From the NCBI GenBank assembly GCA_022827185.1, contig JAJDTM010000008.1, positions 1-47,814 on the forward strand: a stretch of 47,814 nucleotides of DNA. Direction: 5' to 3'. The position numbers were made by a program, and so were the translations under genes. The notes beneath the pieces are model-generated. The model saw only the letters and a list, made by a program, of their open reading frames with translations, did no database searches and had not been told where the DNA came from. Numbering within the stretch: position 1 is the stretch's first letter; every line of letters begins with the position of its first letter. Positions 7,124 through 15,802 of the stretch are shown here, piece by piece. The DNA comes from Candidatus Poribacteria bacterium (GTDB lineage Bacteria; Poribacteria; WGA-4E; WGA-3G).

Positions 7124-8539
7124 ATGACCAACATGCCGAGGCTCGTCGTTGAAGTCTTTGAACATGTAAATTTTCGAGGACGCAAATTGACGCTAATTGA
7201 ATCGGTACCGAACACCGGGATAATCGGGGCACAAGATATTATCTCTTCGATCAAGATTTACAAGGGACCGGGATTCAACGCGTCGCCAAACTACAAAGCC
7301 ATTTTCCATGAGCATGAGAACTATAGGGGCCGCCGTTTGGTTCTTGCGCCTGGGTTTTATCCGAACATCCATGACATCCCGTACAATTTTGGAGATGCGA
7401 TCACGGCTATCAGTTTCAGTCCATCCGCACACCCCACCCCACCTGAGTACGGTGCTGTTCCCGTTATCATTGAAGTGTTTCGCGAGGTAGACTATAGTGG
7501 TCAACGCAGTGTAATTATGCGTGATATTAGTTCTGTGTTCGATATTGGTATGAATGATATGATTTCATCGATTCGTATCCAGCGGGGTCCGAGTTTTCCG
7601 TTTAGTGGATGCCGTATTATTTTCTATGAGCATGTGAATTTTGAAGGTCGTCGATTGGACTTAAGTTTAAACTCGCGAGAGTTTCAATTGGGGCTTCGGA
7701 ACCTCAGGTCGCTTCCGCATGCGCAATCATTTTCCGACATCATCTCTTCGATAAAAATTGTGCCGTTGGGTGTATTTCGCGTACTTATCGTCGTCAGTGA
7801 CAGTCTGACTGGCGAGCCTGCGGTGTTAGAATCGCTGACGACTGTTGAAGGACTGGAATTCCATTTTACAACCGTAAATATTAACGACAACCCTGAAAAT
7901 CGGGGGGATCCTAACAATGCGATCAAGCTTTCAAGCATCACGCTTTCAAATTACGATATCATCTGGTTTACATGGAACGGTCCGGGCCATGACGGTGAGT
8001 ATTTTGTTGAAGATGCTGAACAAGCGATCCAAGAGTTTGTCCGCAAAGGCGGCATTGTTTGGGCTTCAGCAATGGACAACCATATTATCCCGCCTGATGG
8101 TGTGCATAACAGTGAACCGCAATGGCGCGGCGATTGGATGCCCGTGAACCGACACCCGATCCGCGTAATTAATTCCAACGATGTCAATGTCAATGTCACC
8201 GATGATGGCCAGAAAACCGGCATGTTCACTTGGCCTCACAAAGTTAATGTAGATACCTTGATAACTGACGATCACTGGGTGACAGATGATCGGAGTTACC
8301 GAAAACTGGCAGTCAGAGAGGATAACGGTGACGCTGTCAGCGTCCAGTTGCAATGGGGTGAAGGGTATTACGTCACTTTTGCTGTGGATACGCGTGATGC
8401 GCATCGCACCACCATAGCGAGACCTCTGATTGAAAATGCGCTATGCTACTTAGCAAACCTCGCGTGGCAGACCTCTCCACGTCAACCGCTGAAAGGGCGA
8501 TACCGGACGAACCTCAGCGATAAGGAAATTTTTCGGTAA
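7124..8539 (+). CDS. Beta-gamma-crystallin (four Greek keys) + ThuA-like fusion
   Basis: Residues about 7-46, 57-99, 112-154 and 163-213 are four Greek-key motifs of the beta-gamma-crystallin family. Each has the (Y/F)xxxxYxG-type turn (FEHVNFRGRKL, HEHENYRGRRL, FREVDYSGQRS, YEHVNFEGRRL). Three end in (N/D)(D)xxSS-like calcium sites: QDIISS, NDMISS and SDIISS. Residues about 217-455 resemble ThuA/type 1 glutamine-amidotransferase-like domains (FRVLIVVSDSLTGEP, YDIIWFTWNGPGHDGEYF, GGIVWASAMDNH). No signal peptide is visible. Calcium binding is inferred from the motif; the ThuA-like part has no clear catalytic Cys nucleophile. The fusion is unusual. Confidence 0.8.
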   Translation: MTNMPRLVVEVFEHVNFRGRKLTLIESVPNTGIIGAQDIISSIKIYKGPGFNASPNYKAIFHEHENYRGRRLVLAPGFYPNIHDIPYNFGDAITAISFSPSAHPTPPEYGAVPVIIEVFREVDYSGQRSVIMRDISSVFDIGMNDMISSIRIQRGPSFPFSGCRIIFYEHVNFEGRRLDLSLNSREFQLGLRNLRSLPHAQSFSDIISSIKIVPLGVFRVLIVVSDSLTGEPAVLESLTTVEGLEFHFTTVNINDNPENRGDPNNAIKLSSITLSNYDIIWFTWNGPGHDGEYFVEDAEQAIQEFVRKGGIVWASAMDNHIIPPDGVHNSEPQWRGDWMPVNRHPIRVINSNDVNVNVTDDGQKTGMFTWPHKVNVDTLITDDHWVTDDRSYRKLAVREDNGDAVSVQLQWGEGYYVTFAVDTRDAHRTTIARPLIENALCYLANLAWQTSPRQPLKGRYRTNLSDKEIFR

Positions 8540-8588
8540 AATTTAGGCGCGCTTGTGCCTTCATGCTATCATCCTATAGGAGAATTGA

Positions 8589-10889
8589 ATGCGTATCATA
8601 GCTGTTATCGTCTTTTTAATTGTCGTAGCAGTTGCTGTCGGTTGGTTTGCCTTCGACAACCTTGACCGTCTCGGTCAAAACGCTATAATGAGATGGGCAG
8701 TATTTGTTCTGATCGTATTGCTCGCTATTTTGGCTGCCTTTGCTACTATGGTCATACGCTACCGGATCCCGAAAGCCGATGTCGCCCTTGTGCGGACGGG
8801 TGGTTCAAGAGAAAAAATCAATATCACCAAGGGGCTCTGGGTTAACACCATCATCCATGAAATTAAAGAGATCTCTCTCAACACCATGCGGATTGAGGTA
8901 ATTCGAGAGGGCGCGGAGGCTTTGATTACCTATGACTTCAACCGCGGTGATGTTGAAGTCGTTTTTTACCTTAAAGTTGAACCCGCAGAAGATGATGTTT
9001 TACGCGCCGCGCAAGCACTCGGTGATAAATCCATGACTCCGGAGACAGTGCGTGAACTCATTGAACCTAAACTTGAAGGTGCTTTGCGAAGTGTCGCAGC
9101 CGAAAGTGACATCCAAGACCTTCTTCAGAAACGCCAAGAGTTTGCTGATAAGGTCCAAGAGGCGTGCGGTGAGGATTTAGAGATCCAAAACGGGTTGACG
9201 CTTGAGACTGTCTCGATTATCCGCGTAGACCAAACACCTGTTGAAACGCTTGACGCTGAAAACCGGTTTGATGCTGTCGGTATTCGTGAGATTACTGAAA
9301 TCACTGCTGATCAATATCGGGAAAAGGTAGACATCGAGCAGCGGAAAGAGGTCGCTGTCGTTCAAATCGAAGTTGCTGCCCGAATAGAGAAGCTGGAGGC
9401 AGAACAGGAGCAGGCATGGGCAGAGTCCGACCAGCAGAAGAATATCGCGATCTATGCCGCTGAGCGGGAAGCGGAAACGCTCAAGTTCCAATTTGAGATG
9501 GAACAGAGTGTTCAAGAACGTGAATACGAGATGAAGCAAGAGGTCGAACGCGCACGTATCACACAAGAACAGGTCGTCCAAGAACGCGAAATTGAGATGA
9601 ATCGCGATGTTGAAGTCGCTCGGGTCCAACAGGAACAGATTGTCGCAGAACGTGAGATTGAGAAGAACCTCATTGTCGAAACCCAACAGATTGAGCAATC
9701 AAGAGTTGTCCAACTCGCTGAAATTGAGCAGTATCTCGCTGTCCAGTTACAGAAAATTGAGCAGGAGCAGGCGATTGAGGTGCGTGAGATAGAAAAAGTA
9801 TTGACGGTCGAAAAGGCACGCATTGCGCAAGAAGAGGGTGTGATGCTCCGAGATATTGAGCGTGAGTTGGTAGTTCAGACCCAACGCTTCGCTCAAGAGC
9901 AACAGGTCCAACAGCGTGAGATTGAGAAGAACCTCGTTGTTGAAACCGCTCAGATTGATCAGATGCGGCAAGTTGAAACAGCTGAGATCGCTAAAAAATT
10001 GGCAGTAGAATTGGCACGAATTGCGGCGGATCAACAGGAAGAAATCCGAGGTATCGAAAAGGAATTAGCGGTCGAGAAGGCACGCATTGCGCAAGAAGAG
10101 GGTGTGATGCTCCGAGATATTGAGCGTGAGTTACTCGTACAGACCGAACGCTTCGCTCAAGAACAACAGGTTCAGCAGCGTGAAATTGAGAAGAACCTCG
10201 TCGTTGAAACCGCGCAGATTGACCAGATGCGACATGTAGAACTCTCTGAGATCGCTAAAATGTTGAATGTGGAGCAGTCGCGTATCGGACAGGAGTTGCG
10301 TGTCGCGTTAACTGATGAAGATAGGAAGATCGAAGTCGCCAATAAACAGCAGGTGACGGCACTCGCAGAAAAAGAGAAGTTGCTTGCGGAAGCCGAACGT
10401 ATGGGTGCCGAAGTGAATGTGACGGCCACGGAAGAGGTGATGTCGGCGGAGTGGCAGCGTGAAGTTGCGATCATCGGTGCTGAAGCCCAGGCACAGCCGA
10501 TTGAACGTCTCGCTGATGCGGTACTCGCCGAAGCCCGTGCGAAAGCACAAGGTGAGATGGCAGAATACGAAGCACGGAATGTCGCTGAACAACGCGTCCT
10601 TGTCCAAGAGGCGATCTTAGAACTCATTAATGATGCGGATGATATTATCGAGCAGCTGATGAAACCTGTTGAGAAAATCGATAGCATCAAGATTCTGGAT
10701 ATGGGTAACACTGATGGTCAAGGTGGCATCAACCGAAGCAGTATGGGTAGACTGGCGAACGCTTTGCTGGATACGGGTGCTATTTCTCCGATGCTCAAGG
10801 AACTGTTTAACTTTGCGGATGTAGACGCCGAACAGATTACAGACAAGATTGCTGAGTATCTGGCGGATCTTGTGAATCGTCCGAGTTGA
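8589..10889 (+). CDS. Flotillin/SPFH-like membrane protein with expanded coiled coil
   Basis: This 766-aa protein starts with two membrane segments (about residues 3-22 and 35-57), followed by an SPFH/Band 7-like domain to roughly residue 245. A very long Glu/Gln/Arg-rich coiled coil then runs to about residue 640 and is built from short repeats around the words EREIE, EIEKNL and VQQREIEKN. Flotillins scaffold membrane microdomains as oligomers. The SPFH-then-coiled-coil order and the C-terminal A/E-rich region fit, although the coil is longer than in usual flotillins. Two almost identical 88-residue units begin at residues 407 and 495. AGGAGA precedes the ATG. Confidence 0.8.
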   Translation: MRIIAVIVFLIVVAVAVGWFAFDNLDRLGQNAIMRWAVFVLIVLLAILAAFATMVIRYRIPKADVALVRTGGSREKINITKGLWVNTIIHEIKEISLNTMRIEVIREGAEALITYDFNRGDVEVVFYLKVEPAEDDVLRAAQALGDKSMTPETVRELIEPKLEGALRSVAAESDIQDLLQKRQEFADKVQEACGEDLEIQNGLTLETVSIIRVDQTPVETLDAENRFDAVGIREITEITADQYREKVDIEQRKEVAVVQIEVAARIEKLEAEQEQAWAESDQQKNIAIYAAEREAETLKFQFEMEQSVQEREYEMKQEVERARITQEQVVQEREIEMNRDVEVARVQQEQIVAEREIEKNLIVETQQIEQSRVVQLAEIEQYLAVQLQKIEQEQAIEVREIEKVLTVEKARIAQEEGVMLRDIERELVVQTQRFAQEQQVQQREIEKNLVVETAQIDQMRQVETAEIAKKLAVELARIAADQQEEIRGIEKELAVEKARIAQEEGVMLRDIERELLVQTERFAQEQQVQQREIEKNLVVETAQIDQMRHVELSEIAKMLNVEQSRIGQELRVALTDEDRKIEVANKQQVTALAEKEKLLAEAERMGAEVNVTATEEVMSAEWQREVAIIGAEAQAQPIERLADAVLAEARAKAQGEMAEYEARNVAEQRVLVQEAILELINDADDIIEQLMKPVEKIDSIKILDMGNTDGQGGINRSSMGRLANALLDTGAISPMLKELFNFADVDAEQITDKIAEYLADLVNRPS
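9807..10239 (+). repeat. 264-bp direct tandem duplication inside the flotillin-like gene
   Basis: The sequence starting GTCGAAAAGGCACGCATTGC at 9807 returns as GTCGAGAAGGCACGCATTGC at 10071, exactly 264 bp (88 codons) later. High identity continues for about 165 bp. Differences are mainly synonymous, which points to a fairly recent in-frame duplication under protein-level constraint. Confidence 0.85.
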
Positions 10890-10973
10890 TTACCGCCGTG
10901 TACCGACAGTGTGAGTTTGTGATAGAATTCTTGGGCGCGCTTCGCAACCGCACCCGTTTTTCTGGGGGAGAAT

Positions 10974-12272
10974 ATGCGACATTACAGACGGCAAACATCA
11001 GCAAAACGGTACAAAAGCCAGCGTTGTCGTACTTGCCGTTCCAATAATGGGAAACGCATCTGCCCTGCGCTCGGCGGCATGTTAATCTGTCCAGAATGCT
11101 GTAGAGCGAAACGCGCGAAGATTCCGGGTTGTGACGAAAGATGTCGGTACTACGCGCCGCTCGTCGTTTCAAGCAGAGTCCGGCGAAAATCAGATTTTCC
11201 GCTCCATCGCTGCTTAATCAGTCGTTCCAAAGATACCGGTATGTTAATTGTAGTGGGTACGCGAAAACGTCCGGATGGGAACTTGAAAGCAATGTTTCTC
11301 TTGCTGGATCTATGGAAGAAAGGTATCCGAGACTGTTTTTTTGATGCGAACCTTTCGGAAAAACAGTTTGAGAAGGTTTCACAAAGAATAGCGAAGAGTT
11401 ACAATCTCAGTGAACCGACAGACTTGCAGGACACAGATGAACCTGAGGAAGTAATTCGGGTGCCCAAGGATACGCTTATTATTGAAGCGGATAAGGCGAT
11501 CCATCTTGATAACGGTGTGAAAATAGTTGATCATGAAGAAGCCTCTGGTGGCAAAGCGATTGATAGTGCGCCCGGTGCGCGTGCGATACACGAGATTTAT
11601 ATTCCTAAAACTGGGAAGTGGTATCTTTGGACGCGTGTCTTCTTTGAATATAGCAAAGACTCTTATTGGATCGGTATGGATGACGCACAGCCGAAGCCGT
11701 GGGATAAAGATGGCGGTCCCGGTGCGATAAAAATTTGGGCTAACCCTGATGATACTTCTAAATGGGGACGTTGGCTTTGGGATACTGCTTTAGACGATCC
11801 AATGGGTAACAAACCGAGCAAACACCCTGCTTTTTTTCATATCAAACGCACTGGTTACTACCGGTTCTGGTCTAAAGGTCGGGAAGATGGTTCACGTTTG
11901 GATCAGATTTTGCTCACCCGCGCCCGCGATTTTAATGCGCAAACTGAGACAGAAGGGAAACCGCTGCCGCTCAGGTATTTGCCACACCTCTACGAACCTG
12001 CTTCGATTAGAGAATGCCAAAAACTCATTCGACATGCCGTTGAGATCGCAAAGGTTGTTGAGACCGAAATACCTTGGGAATTCAAATATTGGATCCAAGA
12101 TATATGGGGAGATCTTACACAATTTCCTGAAATAGAAGGTTCACTCTACAAATGTCCGAAATGTGCGGCAGATCTGCCACGACAGACAGTTGATCTCATC
12201 ATACAACACGCGCAATCCGATGATATTCAGTTCTATATCTTATGCCGAAAATGTGGTGGCGAGTTTGATTAA
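10974..12272 (+). CDS. Hypothetical protein: Cys-rich N-terminus, CBM-like core, C-terminal zinc ribbon
   Basis: The 432-aa protein has a basic, Cys-rich N-terminus (residues about 18-58, with CRTC, CPALGG, CPECC, CDERCRYY) that suggests zinc coordination. Residues about 165-320 contain IEADKAIHLDNG, IPKTGKWYLWTRV and GYYRFWSKGREDGSRLDQI, which look like a carbohydrate-binding jelly-roll module. The C-terminus has CPKC and CRKCGGEFD, a zinc ribbon. I know no family with this order, and the function is unknown. No signal peptide is seen, so a sugar-binding module inside the cell would be odd. The ATG at 10974 follows GGGGGAG. Confidence 0.7.
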   Translation: MRHYRRQTSAKRYKSQRCRTCRSNNGKRICPALGGMLICPECCRAKRAKIPGCDERCRYYAPLVVSSRVRRKSDFPLHRCLISRSKDTGMLIVVGTRKRPDGNLKAMFLLLDLWKKGIRDCFFDANLSEKQFEKVSQRIAKSYNLSEPTDLQDTDEPEEVIRVPKDTLIIEADKAIHLDNGVKIVDHEEASGGKAIDSAPGARAIHEIYIPKTGKWYLWTRVFFEYSKDSYWIGMDDAQPKPWDKDGGPGAIKIWANPDDTSKWGRWLWDTALDDPMGNKPSKHPAFFHIKRTGYYRFWSKGREDGSRLDQILLTRARDFNAQTETEGKPLPLRYLPHLYEPASIRECQKLIRHAVEIAKVVETEIPWEFKYWIQDIWGDLTQFPEIEGSLYKCPKCAADLPRQTVDLIIQHAQSDDIQFYILCRKCGGEFD

Positions 12273-14427
12273 GCCTCTTTCACTCCTTTCTTGTGGCTTC
12301 CTATCCATAGAAATAAAAACTTTACAGCGACTGATTGTTGGCATCGTTTGCCTGCTGCTGTTTTCCGAGTTAAGTATCGCTGCTCCCCCAAATCCGTACC
12401 TTTTTTTTAATGAAGATCCGATAAGTGGAGAATTAGTGCCGAAAGCACCACAGAGTGACGCAGCCTTTCTTGAAGCACTGGAGGGTTGTTGTTTCGCCAG
12501 AGAACAGGGTGTTTTACAATCCGATGGTATAGAATATGTGCTTGCCTTGAAGATAGATTTCTCTGATATGCCCGGACGTAGGGAGGGCGCGGCATTCGAT
12601 AGATACCTTTTCGCAACAGAAGGTGTCTCCATGAAAACTTATTATCTCGAAAATTCCTATGGGCAAATGGATATCCAGCCAGGACCGATGGGAGGGGTTC
12701 TCCCAAAAGGCAATGCTTGGATTCGTGCTAAAAAACCGATGACGTATTATGGTGAAGGTGTCCGAATTTTGTCGCGTTATCGGGAATTGGTTCAGGAAGC
12801 GTGTGAGGCAGTAGATGCGATTGTTGATTTTTCGCAATACGATAGAGACAAAGACGGCATCGTCGACCATGTTTTCCTAATCCATTCAGGCAATGACCAA
12901 GCCTCCACAGGTGTTATCGATTATGATATTCAGTCTGTTCTCCTCCCCGGTGTTAATGCCGTTCATGATGGGGTGCGTGTCGATACTGCTGCGATTGTTG
13001 CTGAGGAACCTGATTTTGAACATCCACATTTAGGCATCTATTTTCACGAGTTTTTTCATGATTTCGGCGCGCCTGATGTTTATGGAGTGTTCACAGGTCC
13101 ACACGACCATAAATGGGGACTTATGGGTGCATTCGGTCCGTATCAAGGCCCAGAGGCGTTTGGCATCGGAAACGGCTTGGAACCGAGTCATATCATGGGT
13201 TATCTGAAGTGGGATTTTGACGCGAGACCTCAAAATGGTCGCCTCGGTTGGATTGAACCCGTTCAGATAACCGAAAACCAGCAGATTGATGTGCCCAGTT
13301 TTGAACTCGGTCCGAAAACGAATAAACTTTTCAAAATTGATATTCCCTCGTCAGGTAATTCGGTTGCCGAAGGAGCGAAGGAATTTTTCCTTATAGAGAA
13401 TCGGAACAGAACTTCAGGTGCAACTTTTGATACCTATTTACCAGAATCAGGCATCTTGATTTGGCATATCGATGAAACGCGGCCGTATCCACTCGGTTCT
13501 TACGATGCCTCCCAACAGATATGGCTTGAGGATCCGACGGACCCGGAACATCTCGGTATTTATCAACAAGATGGCGTTGAATCTATCAATGTGGTAACGA
13601 TCACCGAGGGTGCTGCCTATTCCTTAGATGACGGACACACGGCTTTTACGCCTGGCACCGTCCCGAATAGCAATGCAAACGATGGCACGGTAACCGGGAT
13701 TTCAATAACGAATATCGGTGCTGAGGGTTTTACGATCCCGATCCTGGTGTCGTTTGGCGATACCTACGAGCCGAATGATACGATTGTGACGGCATACCCG
13801 ATTACATACGGCGAAACATACGATTCTTTTCTGTTCGACGTGAGTGATGTGCGCGATGTGTACGAGTTGGAGGCTGTCGGTGGCATAACGATTTTAGTAA
13901 CTTTGGCAGATCTTCCACCGGAGACGAGTTACCGATTGTCTCTCCACGCGGCGACCGGTGAAATCCTTGCGACCGGCGAAAATGCTACAGAGATCGCCGG
14001 ATTGAAACTTACTTATCAACCTGAGATGACAGAGACGTTCTACCTTGTTGTTGAATCGGATGCAGGGTTTAGTAGTGTCGATTCCTACCAGTTGCGGGTG
14101 GAACAACTTGAGCCGGGCGCATTTACTTTTGAGGAGACACGCGTATATCCGAACCCGCTGCGCTTAGGTGATGAGATGATGACGTTTGCCTATCGGCTCT
14201 CCGCCTCCCAAATTGCAGATACTGTCAACCTTGAGATTTTTATGCCGACGGGTGCGCTTGTTTATAGAGAAACGCATCAAAATGTATTCTCACAAGGGAA
14301 ATTCGAGTGGCGCGGCACGAATCTTAGCGGCCGTGATGTAGTATCGGGCATCTATATTTACCGTATCTCTGCGGAGCAGGCGGGGGTACCTGTCCAAGAA
14401 ATTGGAAAGTTGAGTGTTGTGAGGTAG
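12256..14427 (+). CDS. M6-family metalloprotease with FlgD/sorting-like C-terminus
   Basis: This secreted zinc protease of the immune-inhibitor-A (M6) type carries HEFFHDFGAPDVYG starting near residue 264, that is HExxHxxGxxD with the two zinc His, the catalytic Glu and the third ligand. A hydrophobic signal-like segment ending LSIAA is near the N-terminus. The last roughly 100 residues (VYPNPLRLGD ... GRDVVSGIYIYRIS) form a FlgD-Ig/T9SS type A-like module, shared with the M28 protease at 20.3 kb. The start is uncertain: GTG 12256 or TTG 12265, both overlapping the preceding stop at 12272, or even GTG 12163. It is translationally coupled to the upstream gene. Confidence 0.85.
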   Translation: MASLIKPLSLLSCGFLSIEIKTLQRLIVGIVCLLLFSELSIAAPPNPYLFFNEDPISGELVPKAPQSDAAFLEALEGCCFAREQGVLQSDGIEYVLALKIDFSDMPGRREGAAFDRYLFATEGVSMKTYYLENSYGQMDIQPGPMGGVLPKGNAWIRAKKPMTYYGEGVRILSRYRELVQEACEAVDAIVDFSQYDRDKDGIVDHVFLIHSGNDQASTGVIDYDIQSVLLPGVNAVHDGVRVDTAAIVAEEPDFEHPHLGIYFHEFFHDFGAPDVYGVFTGPHDHKWGLMGAFGPYQGPEAFGIGNGLEPSHIMGYLKWDFDARPQNGRLGWIEPVQITENQQIDVPSFELGPKTNKLFKIDIPSSGNSVAEGAKEFFLIENRNRTSGATFDTYLPESGILIWHIDETRPYPLGSYDASQQIWLEDPTDPEHLGIYQQDGVESINVVTITEGAAYSLDDGHTAFTPGTVPNSNANDGTVTGISITNIGAEGFTIPILVSFGDTYEPNDTIVTAYPITYGETYDSFLFDVSDVRDVYELEAVGGITILVTLADLPPETSYRLSLHAATGEILATGENATEIAGLKLTYQPEMTETFYLVVESDAGFSSVDSYQLRVEQLEPGAFTFEETRVYPNPLRLGDEMMTFAYRLSASQIADTVNLEIFMPTGALVYRETHQNVFSQGKFEWRGTNLSGRDVVSGIYIYRISAEQAGVPVQEIGKLSVVR

Positions 14428-14454
14428 TCGCAACAAATTCTTCTTACATATTTC

Positions 14455-14483
14455 TTGACTAAAAATTGGTGTTATGCTAACTT
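14455..14483 (+). promoter_or_regulatory. Possible promoter of the lipoprotein gene
   Basis: TTGACT (14455-14460) and TAACTT (14478-14483) are 17 bp apart in the gap between the M6 protease and the lipoprotein gene. The -10 match is weak. Confidence 0.3.
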
Positions 14484-14643
14484 AATACAACAAAACTCGT
14501 TTTAGACGCGCCATTTGGATTTTAACCGGTGTTTCCAAATCAGCTATACGTGTTAGCATGCTGATCTGTTGAGTAGCCCGGAATAGAAAGTGAGAAATGA
14601 ACTTATCATTCGTCGAATGGTAACCAAGGAGGCAACATTATCA

Positions 14644-15696
14644 ATGAAATGGTTGAATAGATTCACAATACTCAATTTTGTTTTACTATTTGCACTCGCT
14701 TTTAGCGTTGCGGGGTGTGGTACTGCTCTCGGCAACTTGTCCCCGATTCAGCCTGTGCATAATATAGCAAAAGCGATGGCGGAACAGGCTGCAAAGCCGA
14801 CCGAAGAGGTGGTTGTGCCTGCTGTCCCTTCTGAGGCACTTGCGAAGCCTGTGCTGGACAAATACGGCATGGAGACTGTCGGGTTCCGGATTGGAAAAGC
14901 ACGCGATGCGAATATGGAAGCGTTAACTTACATCTTCGCGTTTGACGAATACGCACACGCTGTTGACAAATGGACGGACTTCCTTAACGAATGGACGGAC
15001 ACTAAGACCCAAATCGAATTGGGAACTGGTGAAGATCGGAAAATCGTTGATGTCATCATGATGTCCGACCACCCGCAATTGTTTGAGGTTCAGTCGAGAC
15101 AGCCGATTCTGACGAAAACACGAGATGGGATTACAGTTTCTATCGCTTATTGGCGAGGGGCAGATTTAGATAGAAAGTACAATCGCGGGAACGCATTTTC
15201 ACCTTTTTATGAAACTGAAGCACTTCACCAAGGCGACAAAACAGATGTATTCTATGTGAAGATTACTAACAATCGGAGCGAGAATATCATCTTTAATGTC
15301 AAAGAATGCAGTATCGTTGATCAGGGTGAGAATATCTATAACGGTATGGATTACGATGATTTAAAAGAGCGTTTCACATACATGGCACGTGCGACAGGCC
15401 TTTATGTCACAAATGGATTGGAAATTGCCCGGCGGATTTTGATCGAAAGACAGATGCCTATTGTCGAAAAACAGGTCGGTAAACGCCGAACAGGGGTCCC
15501 ACCCGGTGGCAGCGCGGAGGGTTTCTTACCGTTTATAGAAACCAAGTCGAATGCCTTAGAATTAAAGGTCATCCTACCGATCGAAAAGGCGCCGCCACCT
15601 GGTGCAGCGCAACGGTATCAAACTGTAGAATTCGTGTTCCCTTTCACACATGATAAAGGGATTCGTGTTGCCCAACCCGCAACTAGACGGTATTAA
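14644..15696 (+). CDS. Predicted lipoprotein, function unknown
   Basis: The 350-aa protein begins with a type II signal peptide: MKWLNRF, a hydrophobic stretch, then the lipobox VAGC, so the mature protein is lipid-anchored through that Cys. A Pro/Ala/Glu-rich linker (PTEEVVVPAVPSEALAKP) leads into a globular region. No domain is recognised. ATG 14644 follows AAGGAGG at 14626-14632, so I reject an in-frame GTG at 14590. A hairpin terminator follows at 15747. Confidence 0.8.
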   Translation: MKWLNRFTILNFVLLFALAFSVAGCGTALGNLSPIQPVHNIAKAMAEQAAKPTEEVVVPAVPSEALAKPVLDKYGMETVGFRIGKARDANMEALTYIFAFDEYAHAVDKWTDFLNEWTDTKTQIELGTGEDRKIVDVIMMSDHPQLFEVQSRQPILTKTRDGITVSIAYWRGADLDRKYNRGNAFSPFYETEALHQGDKTDVFYVKITNNRSENIIFNVKECSIVDQGENIYNGMDYDDLKERFTYMARATGLYVTNGLEIARRILIERQMPIVEKQVGKRRTGVPPGGSAEGFLPFIETKSNALELKVILPIEKAPPPGAAQRYQTVEFVFPFTHDKGIRVAQPATRRY

Positions 15697-15746
15697 TACC
15701 GGTAGGGTTCTCTGAGCAATAGCACACCAGACGATTCACATATTAC

Positions 15747-15785
15747 AATGCCCGTAGTAATATAGACTGCGGGCATTAATTTTTG
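15747..15785 (+). terminator. Rho-independent terminator
   Basis: AATGCCCG (15747-15754) and CGGGCATT (15770-15777) pair over 8 bp, followed directly by AATTTTTG. It lies between the lipoprotein gene and the convergent dinG-like gene. The T-run serves the + strand lipoprotein transcript. Confidence 0.75.
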
Positions 15786-15802
15786 CAAATAGTAGTTTTG
15801 AA

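Noticed and set aside
9177..9698. Long antisense ORF (173 aa) and a 179-aa one at 10172-10711 inside the flotillin-like gene
   Set aside because: They arise because the repetitive Glu/Gln-rich coding strand gives few stops on the opposite strand. The peptides are low-complexity and have no ribosome-binding site or family match.
12163..12255. Extended N-terminus of the M6 protease from GTG 12163
   Set aside because: It would overlap the upstream gene by about 110 bp and put some 60 residues ahead of the signal-like segment, which is unlikely for a secreted protein.
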